In this document: positions 1 to 6,085 of the stretch, piece after piece
Layout of the letters: each line of letters begins with the position of its first letter
Numbering within the stretch: the first letter of the stretch is position 1
NCBI GenBank assembly: GCA_035504235.1
Contig: DATJSH010000253.1
Coordinates: 1-8,992, forward strand
Reading direction: 5' to 3'
Length of the DNA: 8,992 nt
DNA from: DATARH01 sp035504235
GTDB taxonomy: Bacteria > Pseudomonadota > Alphaproteobacteria > ATCC43930 > CGMCC-115725
Position numbers and translations under genes: made by a program
The notes under the pieces: model-generated
What the model was told of the DNA's origin: nothing
The model's input: the letters and a program-made list of their open reading frames with translations, nothing else
Databases searched by the model: none

Positions 1-422
1 ACGAAATTGACCCGAAGGCGACCTGCGGGCTGCAAAATTGCCGCTGTGCAAAATGGTATCGGACCCCAGTTCGGCCCAGGCTAAGCCGATATGATAGAAC
101 CTCGAGCTGTAGCCCCGAATGCGACCATTTACCCTCGAATAGGTGTCACGCTTAACTTGATGCGCTTTAGCGCGAAGCCCGGCGGCTCCGCCCGTGTCGA
201 GAGAGCGCGACCCGCCCAGCAGGGCGCTGACGTCTTGGCGTTCACTCTGCCCAAAATGAAGCTTACGCTGCAACTTTCGTTCGATCCTTCGATGGCTACT
301 TCCTTCCTTCGCCGGCCTTCTTGAACGTCAGGGGCAATGCAGAGTTCGCAGCGGTGACCTTAGTCCTCCAAGCCTGACGTGAGCGCCGCCGGCACGGGAT
401 AGATAATGTGGCGCAAAAGCAA
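1..422. other. Non-coding left flank, no convincing gene
   Basis: No supported gene was found in this stretch. The only notable open frame (91-324, plus, 77 residues) has no ribosome binding site, no recognisable domain and an arginine/proline/serine-rich composition like random translation of GC-rich DNA. No minus-strand frame continues the urtA transcript, so urtB does not follow urtA here. The base composition is less GC-rich than in the genes to the right. No tRNA, repeat array or transposase remnant could be identified. Confidence 0.5.
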
Positions 423-457
423 TGACCCGCGCCGCTCATTCGGAGAGACGCGGGTCA
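423..457 (-). terminator. Hairpin terminator after urtA
   Basis: A perfect 9-bp inverted repeat, TGACCCGCG (423-431) and CGCGGGTCA (449-457), encloses a 17-base loop. A second small stem, CCG (432-434) with CGG (441-443), can form inside the loop. On the minus strand the stem is followed by TTGCTTTTG, a short imperfect T tract. It lies about 28 bases beyond the urtA stop, the right place for intrinsic termination. The weak T tract lowers certainty about its strength. Confidence 0.65.
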
Positions 458-484
458 CTCAATGCCATCGTGCGATCCAAAATT

Positions 485-1771
485 TCAGAACGTGGGATAT
501 TTTGGTTCGGTGCAACCGCCGCAGACCCAGGGATAATCCCAGTCGGCGACCTTGCCTTTGTCCGCGGCCAAATAGGGATTCCAGGGATGCGGCTCCAGCA
601 CCGTCTTGCTCTGGTAGACAATAGAGAACTGACCGTTAGGCTGGATCTCGCCGATCATCAGCGGCTTGGTGAGGTGGTGACTTGGTTGCATCACCTCGGT
701 GAAGCCGGCCAAATCCTCCATTTTCTGGCCGATCATCGCCTGACGGACCGCATCGACATCGGTGGTGCCGGCCTGCTCGACGGCGTGGACCCACATATGG
801 AACAGCAGATATTCAGCTTCCATTGGGTCGGTGGTGACCGCCTTCGGATTTCCAATGTAGGCATGCCACTTGGCAATGAAGTCCTTGTTCTCCGGCGTGT
901 TGACCGATTCGAAATAGCTCCAGGCGGCGAGATGTCCGACCAGCGGTTTGGTATCGATTCCCGCCAGTTCCTCTTCGCCGACCGAGTACGCGATCACCGG
1001 AATGTCGGTCGCCCTGACGCCCTGATTGCCGAGTTCCTTATAGAACGGTACGTTGGCATCGCCGTTGATGGTCGAAATGACGGCGGTCTTTTTGCCGGCG
1101 GAGCCGAACGCCTTGATGCGCGCGACCTCGGTTTGCCAGTCCGAGAAGCTGAATGGCGTATAATTCTCCAGGATGTCTTCGTCCTTCACGCCCTTCGCTT
1201 GGAGAAACGCTCGGATGATTTTGTTGCTGGTGCGCGGATAGACGTAGTCGGTGCCTTCGAGCACCCAGCGCTTCACTGAACCGCCGTCCGGGCTCATGAG
1301 ATATTCGATCGAGGGGATCGCTTTGTTGCTCGGTACCGAGCCGCCATAGAAGATATTGTATGAGGATTCCTCACCCTCATATTCGAGCGGATAGAACAGC
1401 AGTCCGTTGAGTTCCTCGAACACCGGCAGCACGGACTTGCGCGATACTGAGGTCCAGCAGCCGAACACAGCGGCGACCTTATCCTTGCTGATAAGTTCGC
1501 GCGCCTTTTCGGCAAACAGCGGCCAGTTGGAAGCCGGATCGACCACGATCGGCTCGATCTTCTTGCCCAGGAGACCGCCATGCGCGTTGATTTCGGATAT
1601 CTGCCACAGCATCAGGTTCTTCAAGATGGTCTCGCTGATGGCCATCGTACCCGACAACGAATGCAGGATGCCGACCTTGATAGTGTCCTCGGCCGCCGCT
1701 CGTGCCACCGAGGCCGTCAGAAAAACCGACGCAACCAAAGCATGAAGCCAAATCGGTCGTGTGGTTCTCAT
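485..1771 (-). CDS. urtA: Urea-type ABC transporter substrate-binding protein UrtA
   Basis: This is a periplasmic solute-binding protein of the urea/short-chain amide branch (UrtA/FmdD) of the Leu/Ile/Val-type binding proteins. It would capture urea or a related amide for an UrtBCDE permease. The 428-residue length is normal. A signal peptide is visible (basic start, hydrophobic residues 7-22, likely cleavage after ARA at 25). Family hallmarks follow: VGILHSLSGTMAISE (33-47), VVDPASNWPLFAEKARELI (76-94), FGCWTSVSRKSVLPVFEELNG (103-123) and GTDYVYPRTSNKI (173-185). The C-terminus carries a CGGC pair (C417, C420). The start is set by a strong ribosome binding site, GGAGAAGGAA, complementary to 1773-1782. 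It is transcribed away from the MocR-type gene and followed by a hairpin terminator. No urtB, C, D or E lies in the window, so it is either an orphan copy or its partners are elsewhere. The exact ligand (urea, amide or relative) is inferred from the family. Confidence 0.93.
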   Translation of the reverse strand: MRTTRPIWLHALVASVFLTASVARAAAEDTIKVGILHSLSGTMAISETILKNLMLWQISEINAHGGLLGKKIEPIVVDPASNWPLFAEKARELISKDKVAAVFGCWTSVSRKSVLPVFEELNGLLFYPLEYEGEESSYNIFYGGSVPSNKAIPSIEYLMSPDGGSVKRWVLEGTDYVYPRTSNKIIRAFLQAKGVKDEDILENYTPFSFSDWQTEVARIKAFGSAGKKTAVISTINGDANVPFYKELGNQGVRATDIPVIAYSVGEEELAGIDTKPLVGHLAAWSYFESVNTPENKDFIAKWHAYIGNPKAVTTDPMEAEYLLFHMWVHAVEQAGTTDVDAVRQAMIGQKMEDLAGFTEVMQPSHHLTKPLMIGEIQPNGQFSIVYQSKTVLEPHPWNPYLAADKGKVADWDYPWVCGGCTEPKYPTF

Positions 1772-1847
1772 GTTCCTTCTCCATTGAGACGCAACGGCGC
1801 TGTGCTCGTGCAGCGCGTTGGCGATTACTCCGGCTGCGCAAAGTCAT

Positions 1848-1863
1848 GCCCGGCCGGGCCCGG
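1848..1863. repeat. GC-rich palindrome upstream of urtA
   Basis: GCCCGGCCGGGC (1848-1859) is a perfect 12-bp palindrome that overlaps a second one, CCGGGCCCGG (1854-1863). It is preceded by GTCAT. The arrangement resembles the short GC-rich intergenic palindromes that are abundant in Bradyrhizobium-like genomes, but that resemblance is from memory. It sits roughly 80 bases ahead of the urtA start and would form a stable hairpin in a leader RNA. It could be a repeat element or part of the urtA leader. Confidence 0.35.
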
Positions 1864-1929
1864 CACATCGAGAGCCACAGCTGAAAAAAGCCATGGCGCC
1901 GGAAATCCGCCTCAACGCGGCCCGCCTTC

Positions 1930-2187
1930 GTCCAAACATGCCTAGCGGATAGTCCAAGTTTTTATCTTTTAGTCAGCCTCTGCATGCGCCTTAGGCAGAC
2001 AACACTGGAGCCTCGACGTGTTGGGTCCAGTTGACTCCAATTTGAGGAGGCCAGTTGGCCGCAGATTTGCAAGCTGGACTCATGCGGCTTAAAATCTTGC
2101 ATCGGTTCAGGCGTCGACCGGGCCCCGACGCGATCGCCGACAACGATGGCGGTACTCGGGCGCATGCAGATTCCTGTTCTTTTGGAC
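1930..2187. promoter_or_regulatory. Cluster of GTCCA/TGGAC half-sites, candidate MocR-type operators
   Basis: The 5-mer GTCCA or its complement occurs five times: GTCCA at 1930, 1952 and 2025, and TGGAC at 2075 and 2183. The first two form a direct repeat GTCCAA-N16-GTCCAA with a 22-base period, about two helix turns. The 2025 and 2075 copies are inverted as GTCCAG and CTGGAC. Between them lie a CCAGTTG direct repeat (2027 and 2051, 24 bases apart) and the dyad GGCCA-GT-TGGCC (2049-2060). A CTGGAC core is what I recall for the MocR-type regulator TauR. The position between urtA and the MocR-type gene suits autoregulation or divergent control. Binding is inferred only. Confidence 0.35.
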
Positions 2188-4797
2188 CGATCCCGTTGTG
2201 AATCGCTGACCAATCAGCTGATCGAACAGCTGCGCGACGCCATCCGCCGTGCACGTATCCGTCCCGGCACCCGGCTGCCGTCGTCGCGCCGGCTATCGGA
2301 TCAACTTTGCGTCTCGCGCAATACGGTCGTGCGCGCCTATGATGCGCTGATCGTCGAAGGCTACGTCGAATCCAGACCAGCATCAGGCATTTTTGTTTCG
2401 AAAAGCTTGCCGGGACCGTCCATCGCGCCGGTAAATCCGGTGGAGCACAACGGCGGCGCGATGACACACATGCCCATGCCGCCATTACCGTTGCGGCTGC
2501 CAACGGCTGCGCTGCCGGTCCATAATCGCCTGCTGTTCGATTTTTTCCCGGGTCGACCGAGCGCAGCATTGTTTCCGCTGAAGACATGGCGGAGGCTCTT
2601 GCAAAACAATCTGTCGCATGGCGGCAGCGTCGGCTTGTCGCAATACGGCGATCCTGCGGGCCTCCCGGCGTTGCGCTCGGCGATCGCGGATCATCTGGCG
2701 ACAACGCGCGGTATCGCAGCCGAGCCGGGCAGGGTGATCGTCACAACCGGAGCGCAGGAATGCATCAGCATCGCAGCACGCCTGTTTCTCAATCATGGCA
2801 CGCCGAGCGCCATCGAGGACCCCTGCTATCAAGGGGCGGCGTTCGCGTTCGAAGCCAGCGGCTCGGAAATTATCAGCGTTGGGATCGACTTCGAGGGGGT
2901 CATTCCGGAGCAACTGCCGCAGCGCCCAACGGCGCTTCTATACCTCACCCCGTCGCATCAGTACCCGACCGGACACACCGTGTCGCTCGACCGCCGCCGT
3001 GCCGTTGCGACCTGGGCGCGACGCTATGGCTGCTACATTCTCGAAGACGATCGCGACGGCGATTTCCGCTATGAAGGCTCGTCGTTACAGGCCGTCGCGG
3101 CTCTTGCTCCCGACTGCACGATCTATATCGGCAGCTTCTCGCGCACACTCGGCGCCGGGCTGCGGCTCGGCTATATGGTCGTTCCCGCACAACTGGCCGG
3201 CGTCGCAGCGGCAGCGAAGAGTCTGCTCAATCACGGCAATTCCTGGCTGGAGCAGGCCGCGCTGGCGGAGATGATGCGCGGCGGTTCCTATATGGCGCAT
3301 CTGTTGCGCGCATGCTCTCACTACCGCGAGACTCGCGACATCCTGCTGGCGGCGCTGCGCCGCAACTTCGGCGACGTCACGGTGAGCGGCGAAAGTAGCG
3401 GTCTGCACCTGGTGTGGTACCTGCCTGCCGGCGTACCGAATGCCGCGGTCGTTGAGGGCTTGGCACGCAGCGCGCGGATTGGCGTCTATTCGTTCGTCTC
3501 CGCCGGCGCCTATGTGTGGCGTCGCTCCCCTTCGATCGAGCGCGGACTTGTTCTCGGCTATGGGGCGCTTTCGCATAAGCAAATCGAGCAGGGTATTGCG
3601 CGCCTCTCCGATACGATTGATGACGCGATCGACGACCCGCGCGCTGATGTGAGCGAACTTCTGGTGCGGGCGACCGTGCCACTGCCGCCCATCCAAAGCG
3701 GTGGCAAAAGGGCTCGCTATCTGGACCCCCGATTTCGTTCCCAACCGGCACTAGCAACACGCAGCCGCCGCCGTAACAGTTTGGCGCACAGAATTGACCG
3801 GCCAGCGGGCGGCCCGATGATAGACGTCACAAGGCTCTATCGATATCCAATCAAAGGCTTGAGCGCCCAACCGTTGGTCCGCGTCGCGCTCGCCGCTGGC
3901 AAGCCATTCCCGCACGACCGCATCTTCGCCCTGGCGCGACCGGGCGCGCCTATCGACAGCGAGGACCCGAAATGGGCCAAAAAGGGGCTGTTCGTCATGC
4001 TGATGCTGGACGAGGGCCTGGCGAAAGTCTCGACCTCGCTCGACCTGGAAACCATGCGGCTCACCGTCATGGAAGGTAATCGGGAGGTTGCATCCGCCGA
4101 CCTCTCCGACGAAGCCGACCGCAGCAAGATAGAGAACCTGTTGTGGCGGCTGCTGCCGACGTTGCCGGGACCGCCGGTTCTGATTTGCTCCCGCGGCGGC
4201 CACTTTATGGACAAGCCCGACAGCGTCATCTCTCTGATCAATCTCGCGACAGTCAGAAGCCTGGAGCAGCAATGGGGGGTCGAGATTGATCCCTTACGCT
4301 TTCGCGCAAACATCTATGTCGACGGCGCGCGGCCGTGGGAGGAGTTCGACTGGGTCGGCAAGGATATCCGCATCGGTGACGCGGTGTTCGCGGTGGATCG
4401 TAAGAATGGCCGCTGCGGCGCGACCAACGTCAATCCGACGACGGCACGGCGCGACCTCGACATTCCCAGTTCGTTGCGGGCAACGTTCGGCCACAAGAAT
4501 CTCGGCGTTTACCTCATCGTCCGCGACGGCGGCGAAATCGCGGTCGGAAATTCGGTATTGGCACCACGATCGGTTGCCTCGGCCGTGCCGTCGAACCCGG
4601 CTTGGTTCGATGGCGGCGGCCGACGTTTCATTTGCCGAGGTTGCTACTTCATCTACGAAGAGGCCAAGGGACTGCCGCAAGATTCGATCAAGCCGGGAAC
4701 GCCGTTCGCCGCTCTCCCGTTATCGTGGCGATGCCCTGATTGTGGGACCGACAAAGCGACCTTTCGTCCCTACGTCGAAAAGGTCGCGAGCGGTTGA
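2146..4797 (+). CDS. MocR-type regulator fused to MOSC and rubredoxin domains
   Basis: One open frame of 883 residues joins three modules. Residues about 10-90 form a GntR winged helix (LPSSRRLSDQLCVSRNTVVRAYD). Residues about 125-485 form a type-I aminotransferase fold typical of MocR regulators, with TTGAQECI, TPSHQYPTG (268-276), EDDRDGDFRY (300-309) and GSFSRTLGAGLRLGY (329-343). The usual PLP lysine of this last motif is R333 (codon 3142-3144), and the usual tyrosine after EDD is R303, so covalent PLP binding is unlikely. Residues 485-557 are an arginine/proline-rich linker. Residues 558 to about 810 are MOSC_N plus MOSC, with LYRYPIKGLS and RCGATNVNP (C757, the presumed molybdenum ligand). 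Residues 827-877 are a complete rubredoxin with C830, C833, C863 and C866. Standard MocR proteins end near residue 490. Translation may start at 2146 or 2164 (MQIPVLLDRS); neither has a strong ribosome binding site. A role in regulation plus redox chemistry is inferred. Confidence 0.85.
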   Translation: MAVLGRMQIPVLLDRSRCESLTNQLIEQLRDAIRRARIRPGTRLPSSRRLSDQLCVSRNTVVRAYDALIVEGYVESRPASGIFVSKSLPGPSIAPVNPVEHNGGAMTHMPMPPLPLRLPTAALPVHNRLLFDFFPGRPSAALFPLKTWRRLLQNNLSHGGSVGLSQYGDPAGLPALRSAIADHLATTRGIAAEPGRVIVTTGAQECISIAARLFLNHGTPSAIEDPCYQGAAFAFEASGSEIISVGIDFEGVIPEQLPQRPTALLYLTPSHQYPTGHTVSLDRRRAVATWARRYGCYILEDDRDGDFRYEGSSLQAVAALAPDCTIYIGSFSRTLGAGLRLGYMVVPAQLAGVAAAAKSLLNHGNSWLEQAALAEMMRGGSYMAHLLRACSHYRETRDILLAALRRNFGDVTVSGESSGLHLVWYLPAGVPNAAVVEGLARSARIGVYSFVSAGAYVWRRSPSIERGLVLGYGALSHKQIEQGIARLSDTIDDAIDDPRADVSELLVRATVPLPPIQSGGKRARYLDPRFRSQPALATRSRRRNSLAHRIDRPAGGPMIDVTRLYRYPIKGLSAQPLVRVALAAGKPFPHDRIFALARPGAPIDSEDPKWAKKGLFVMLMLDEGLAKVSTSLDLETMRLTVMEGNREVASADLSDEADRSKIENLLWRLLPTLPGPPVLICSRGGHFMDKPDSVISLINLATVRSLEQQWGVEIDPLRFRANIYVDGARPWEEFDWVGKDIRIGDAVFAVDRKNGRCGATNVNPTTARRDLDIPSSLRATFGHKNLGVYLIVRDGGEIAVGNSVLAPRSVASAVPSNPAWFDGGGRRFICRGCYFIYEEAKGLPQDSIKPGTPFAALPLSWRCPDCGTDKATFRPYVEKVASG
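3817..4797 (+). other. MOSC-rubredoxin module with possible internal start
   Basis: This in-frame section could also be made as a separate 326-residue protein from the ATG at 3817 (MIDVTRLYRYPIKGLS), which is exactly where a free-standing MOSC_N protein would begin. The preceding bases are GC-rich with only a weak purine run, so internal initiation is not obvious. MOSC proteins of the mARC/YcbX class hold a molybdenum cofactor through a cysteine (here C757 of the full ORF) and reduce N-hydroxylated substrates. E. coli YcbX carries a C-terminal 2Fe-2S domain as its electron donor, and here a one-iron rubredoxin occupies the same place. That makes an electron-transfer role likely. The substrate is not visible from sequence. 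Confidence 0.55.
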
Positions 4798-5042
4798 CCA
4801 AGCAAGCAGTAATCCATTTTAAGTTTGGAGCTGATTGGCTTCGAGCATGATTGCCTCCCATGGGCGTCTAGGATCTTTGCAGATTCGGTACTGAGAGCGC
4901 GCGATAATCAAATCGCTGATAGAAGAAGCATCAACATGAAAGAGCGGTGCGTCAACATCACCAGCAAAAAGTCTTTCCAGGCGGGTAAATCGATCCGGCT
5001 TAGCCTACAGAGTGGTGAGGGGGTACCAGTCAGGGCGATTAC
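4798..5042. other. Intergenic stretch with a doubtful small frame
   Basis: No clear terminator follows the fused gene. A 73-residue frame opens with TTG at 4825 and ends at 5046, overlapping the next ATG as ATGA (5043-5046), which is the kind of overlap seen in coupled genes. It has no recognisable domain and no good ribosome binding site, so it is not called as a gene. A shorter version from ATG 4936 (MKERCVNITSKK) is equally unsupported. The composition is less GC-rich than in the flanking genes. Confidence 0.35.
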
Positions 5043-5537
5043 ATGACAAAGGCGCGGACCGCGCCATCGAGCAGCCGCACCTTGAGTGCCGCGAAGGCGC
5101 GCAAGCGACTAGGCAGCGCGAGGGATCAGTTCGAATTTGTGCCGGAAGAATTAGTTGCTGAATGCCTGCACCTTATCCAGCGTTACCATGCCGGTAAGCC
5201 ATTCGGCTCGGTAGCGGATGTAATCTGGCGCTCAGACGCGCATCGGCTGGTGAAAGATCATCCCGCACTAAGAATTCTGTTCGAGTATGCGTGCAGCACA
5301 CGTGGCGCGAAGTTGGCGAGACAGAGGCAAGAAGATATCGCAGCGCTCATCCTGGCCGCGGAAATCTTGGTGCGGGAATTCGGCGGATGGAGCGCGCAGT
5401 TTCCTCAGGCGAAGCAACAGGCGGATAGGCTGTTTACTAAATTATCGATAGATCGAGGATGGTTGATCGGCATTTATGGCTACCCAACGTTGGACTTTCC
5501 CGACGGCATTATCAGCCAAGAGCGGCTTCGTTCATAA
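5043..5537 (+). CDS. Hypothetical protein, 164 residues, unrecognised
   Basis: I do not recognise this protein. The N-terminus is basic and serine-rich (residues 1-27, many K and R), followed by a mostly helical, charged region (FEFVPEELVAECLHLIQRY, then LVKDHPALRILFEYACS and IAALILAAEILVREFGG). It ends with the more hydrophobic WLIGIYGYPTLDFPDGII. No signal peptide or membrane segment is seen. The frame uses codons rare in the neighbours (TTA, CTA, AGA, AGG, ATA), which suggests recent acquisition or weak expression. A purine run GTGAGGGGG lies about 20 bases upstream of the ATG, too far for a good ribosome binding site. The start overlaps the stop of a doubtful upstream frame. It could be a real accessory gene or a fortuitous open frame. 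The helical, protein-like pattern favours the former slightly. Confidence 0.45.
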   Translation: MTKARTAPSSSRTLSAAKARKRLGSARDQFEFVPEELVAECLHLIQRYHAGKPFGSVADVIWRSDAHRLVKDHPALRILFEYACSTRGAKLARQRQEDIAALILAAEILVREFGGWSAQFPQAKQQADRLFTKLSIDRGWLIGIYGYPTLDFPDGIISQERLRS

Positions 5538-6039
5538 CTGCCGGGCCGCGCACGGTCCTGATTTTGTTCTTATTCACCCGGACGTGCTGAGCCAAATATT
5601 CGGCGTCTCTCGCCACTCCGGAGAACCGGCGGGATTGGTGCACGTACTCGCGAGCTTCGCGCTGCCGAAGCTTGTGGACGAGGCGATCTATGAGGTGACA
5701 ACCCCAAGGCGACATCATCTGGCGGTGGATCGCGGGTGGCGGCAATTGATCCGAAGCTAAACGAGCACGCTTGTATTGTGCCGGGTCTTGGCGATGCTGG
5801 AGACCGTGCCTTTGGGACCATGTAATTGCGCAAGTCTAGTCCTGCGCAGTGCGTCCGATTATGCCACGCGCATGGACTCGAGCTCGCGGGTGAGTATCTC
5901 AGCAAAAACTGATGTGAGGATCGGGAGATTGCGGCCGCGCAATTGTCCAATGGCGAGTTTCGCACGCGGCTGGGCAAATAAAAGCACAATAATTAGGCAT
6001 CGCCGGCGTAATGGTCCTCGCAGAAAAGGGGTTTTTTCG
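5538..6039. other. Long non-coding region upstream of the hydrolase operon
   Basis: About 500 bases without a supported gene. A plus frame 5476-5760 and minus frames 5512-5745, 5570-5989 and 5859-6092 overlap one another and have no family resemblance I can see. One of them may be a decayed gene. The right half carries dyads that suit regulator binding (5765-5781, 5826-5848, 5928-5943) and an AT-rich patch (about 5978-5998) ahead of the sigma-54 promoter. This arrangement resembles an enhancer region, which would explain why the gap is so long. Confidence 0.4.
5826..5943. promoter_or_regulatory. TTGCG/CGCAA dyads, candidate enhancer sites
   Basis: Two related dyads lie upstream of the sigma-54 promoter. 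TTGCGCAA (5826-5833) is a perfect palindrome, followed by a second TGCGCA at 5843-5848. ATTGCG-GCCG-CGCAAT (5928-5943) has 6-bp perfect arms. The second dyad is centred about 130 bases before the predicted transcription start, a usual distance for a sigma-54 enhancer-binding protein. The motif is not the NtrC consensus (GCAC-N7-GTGC), so the regulator is unknown. Confidence 0.35.
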
Positions 6040-6055
6040 TGGCCCCGATCTTGCA
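6040..6055 (+). promoter_or_regulatory. Sigma-54 (RpoN) promoter of the hydrolase-permease operon
   Basis: TGGCCCCGATCTTGCA matches TGGCAC-N5-TTGCA with one mismatch (A to C). GG (6041-6042) and GC (6053-6054) start exactly 12 bases apart, as sigma-54 requires for the -24/-12 elements. The predicted transcription start is near 6066, which leaves a leader of about 20 bases holding the ribosome binding site before ATG 6086. Sigma-54 with an activator would give nitrogen- or substrate-dependent control. The call rests on pattern and position only. Confidence 0.65.
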
Positions 6056-6085
6056 CGTTGTTTGATAAAAATGTGGGAGAGAGGG

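Noticed and set aside
91..324. 77-residue plus-strand frame
   Set aside because: No ribosome binding site, no family resemblance and a composition like random GC-rich DNA.
422..1279. 285-residue plus-strand open frame
   Set aside because: It is antisense to urtA, which has a clear family match, signal peptide and ribosome binding site. It has no domain and reflects GC-rich shadow coding.
1838..1852. Possible sigma-54 promoter for urtA on the minus strand
   Set aside because: Only GG, GC and the TTGC part match; four other consensus positions differ. Too weak to call.
2086..2101. Sigma-54-like CGGC...TTGCA ahead of the MocR-type gene
   Set aside because: GG and GC starts are 13 bases apart rather than 12, a spacing that sigma-54 promoters do not tolerate.
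5476..5760. 94-residue plus-strand frame overlapping the hypothetical gene end
   Set aside because: It overlaps 5043-5537 by 62 bases in another frame, has no visible start signal and no recognisable motif. A decayed gene is possible but not shown.
6028..6046. GGGG, T6 and CCCC resembling a terminator
   Set aside because: The T run lies inside the would-be loop rather than after the stem, and the CCCC belongs to the sigma-54 -24 element.
6011..6085. Upstream extension of the hydrolase from ATG 6011 or 6071
   Set aside because: The sigma-54 promoter lies inside the 6011 extension, the extra residues are not typical of the family and the best ribosome binding site serves ATG 6086.
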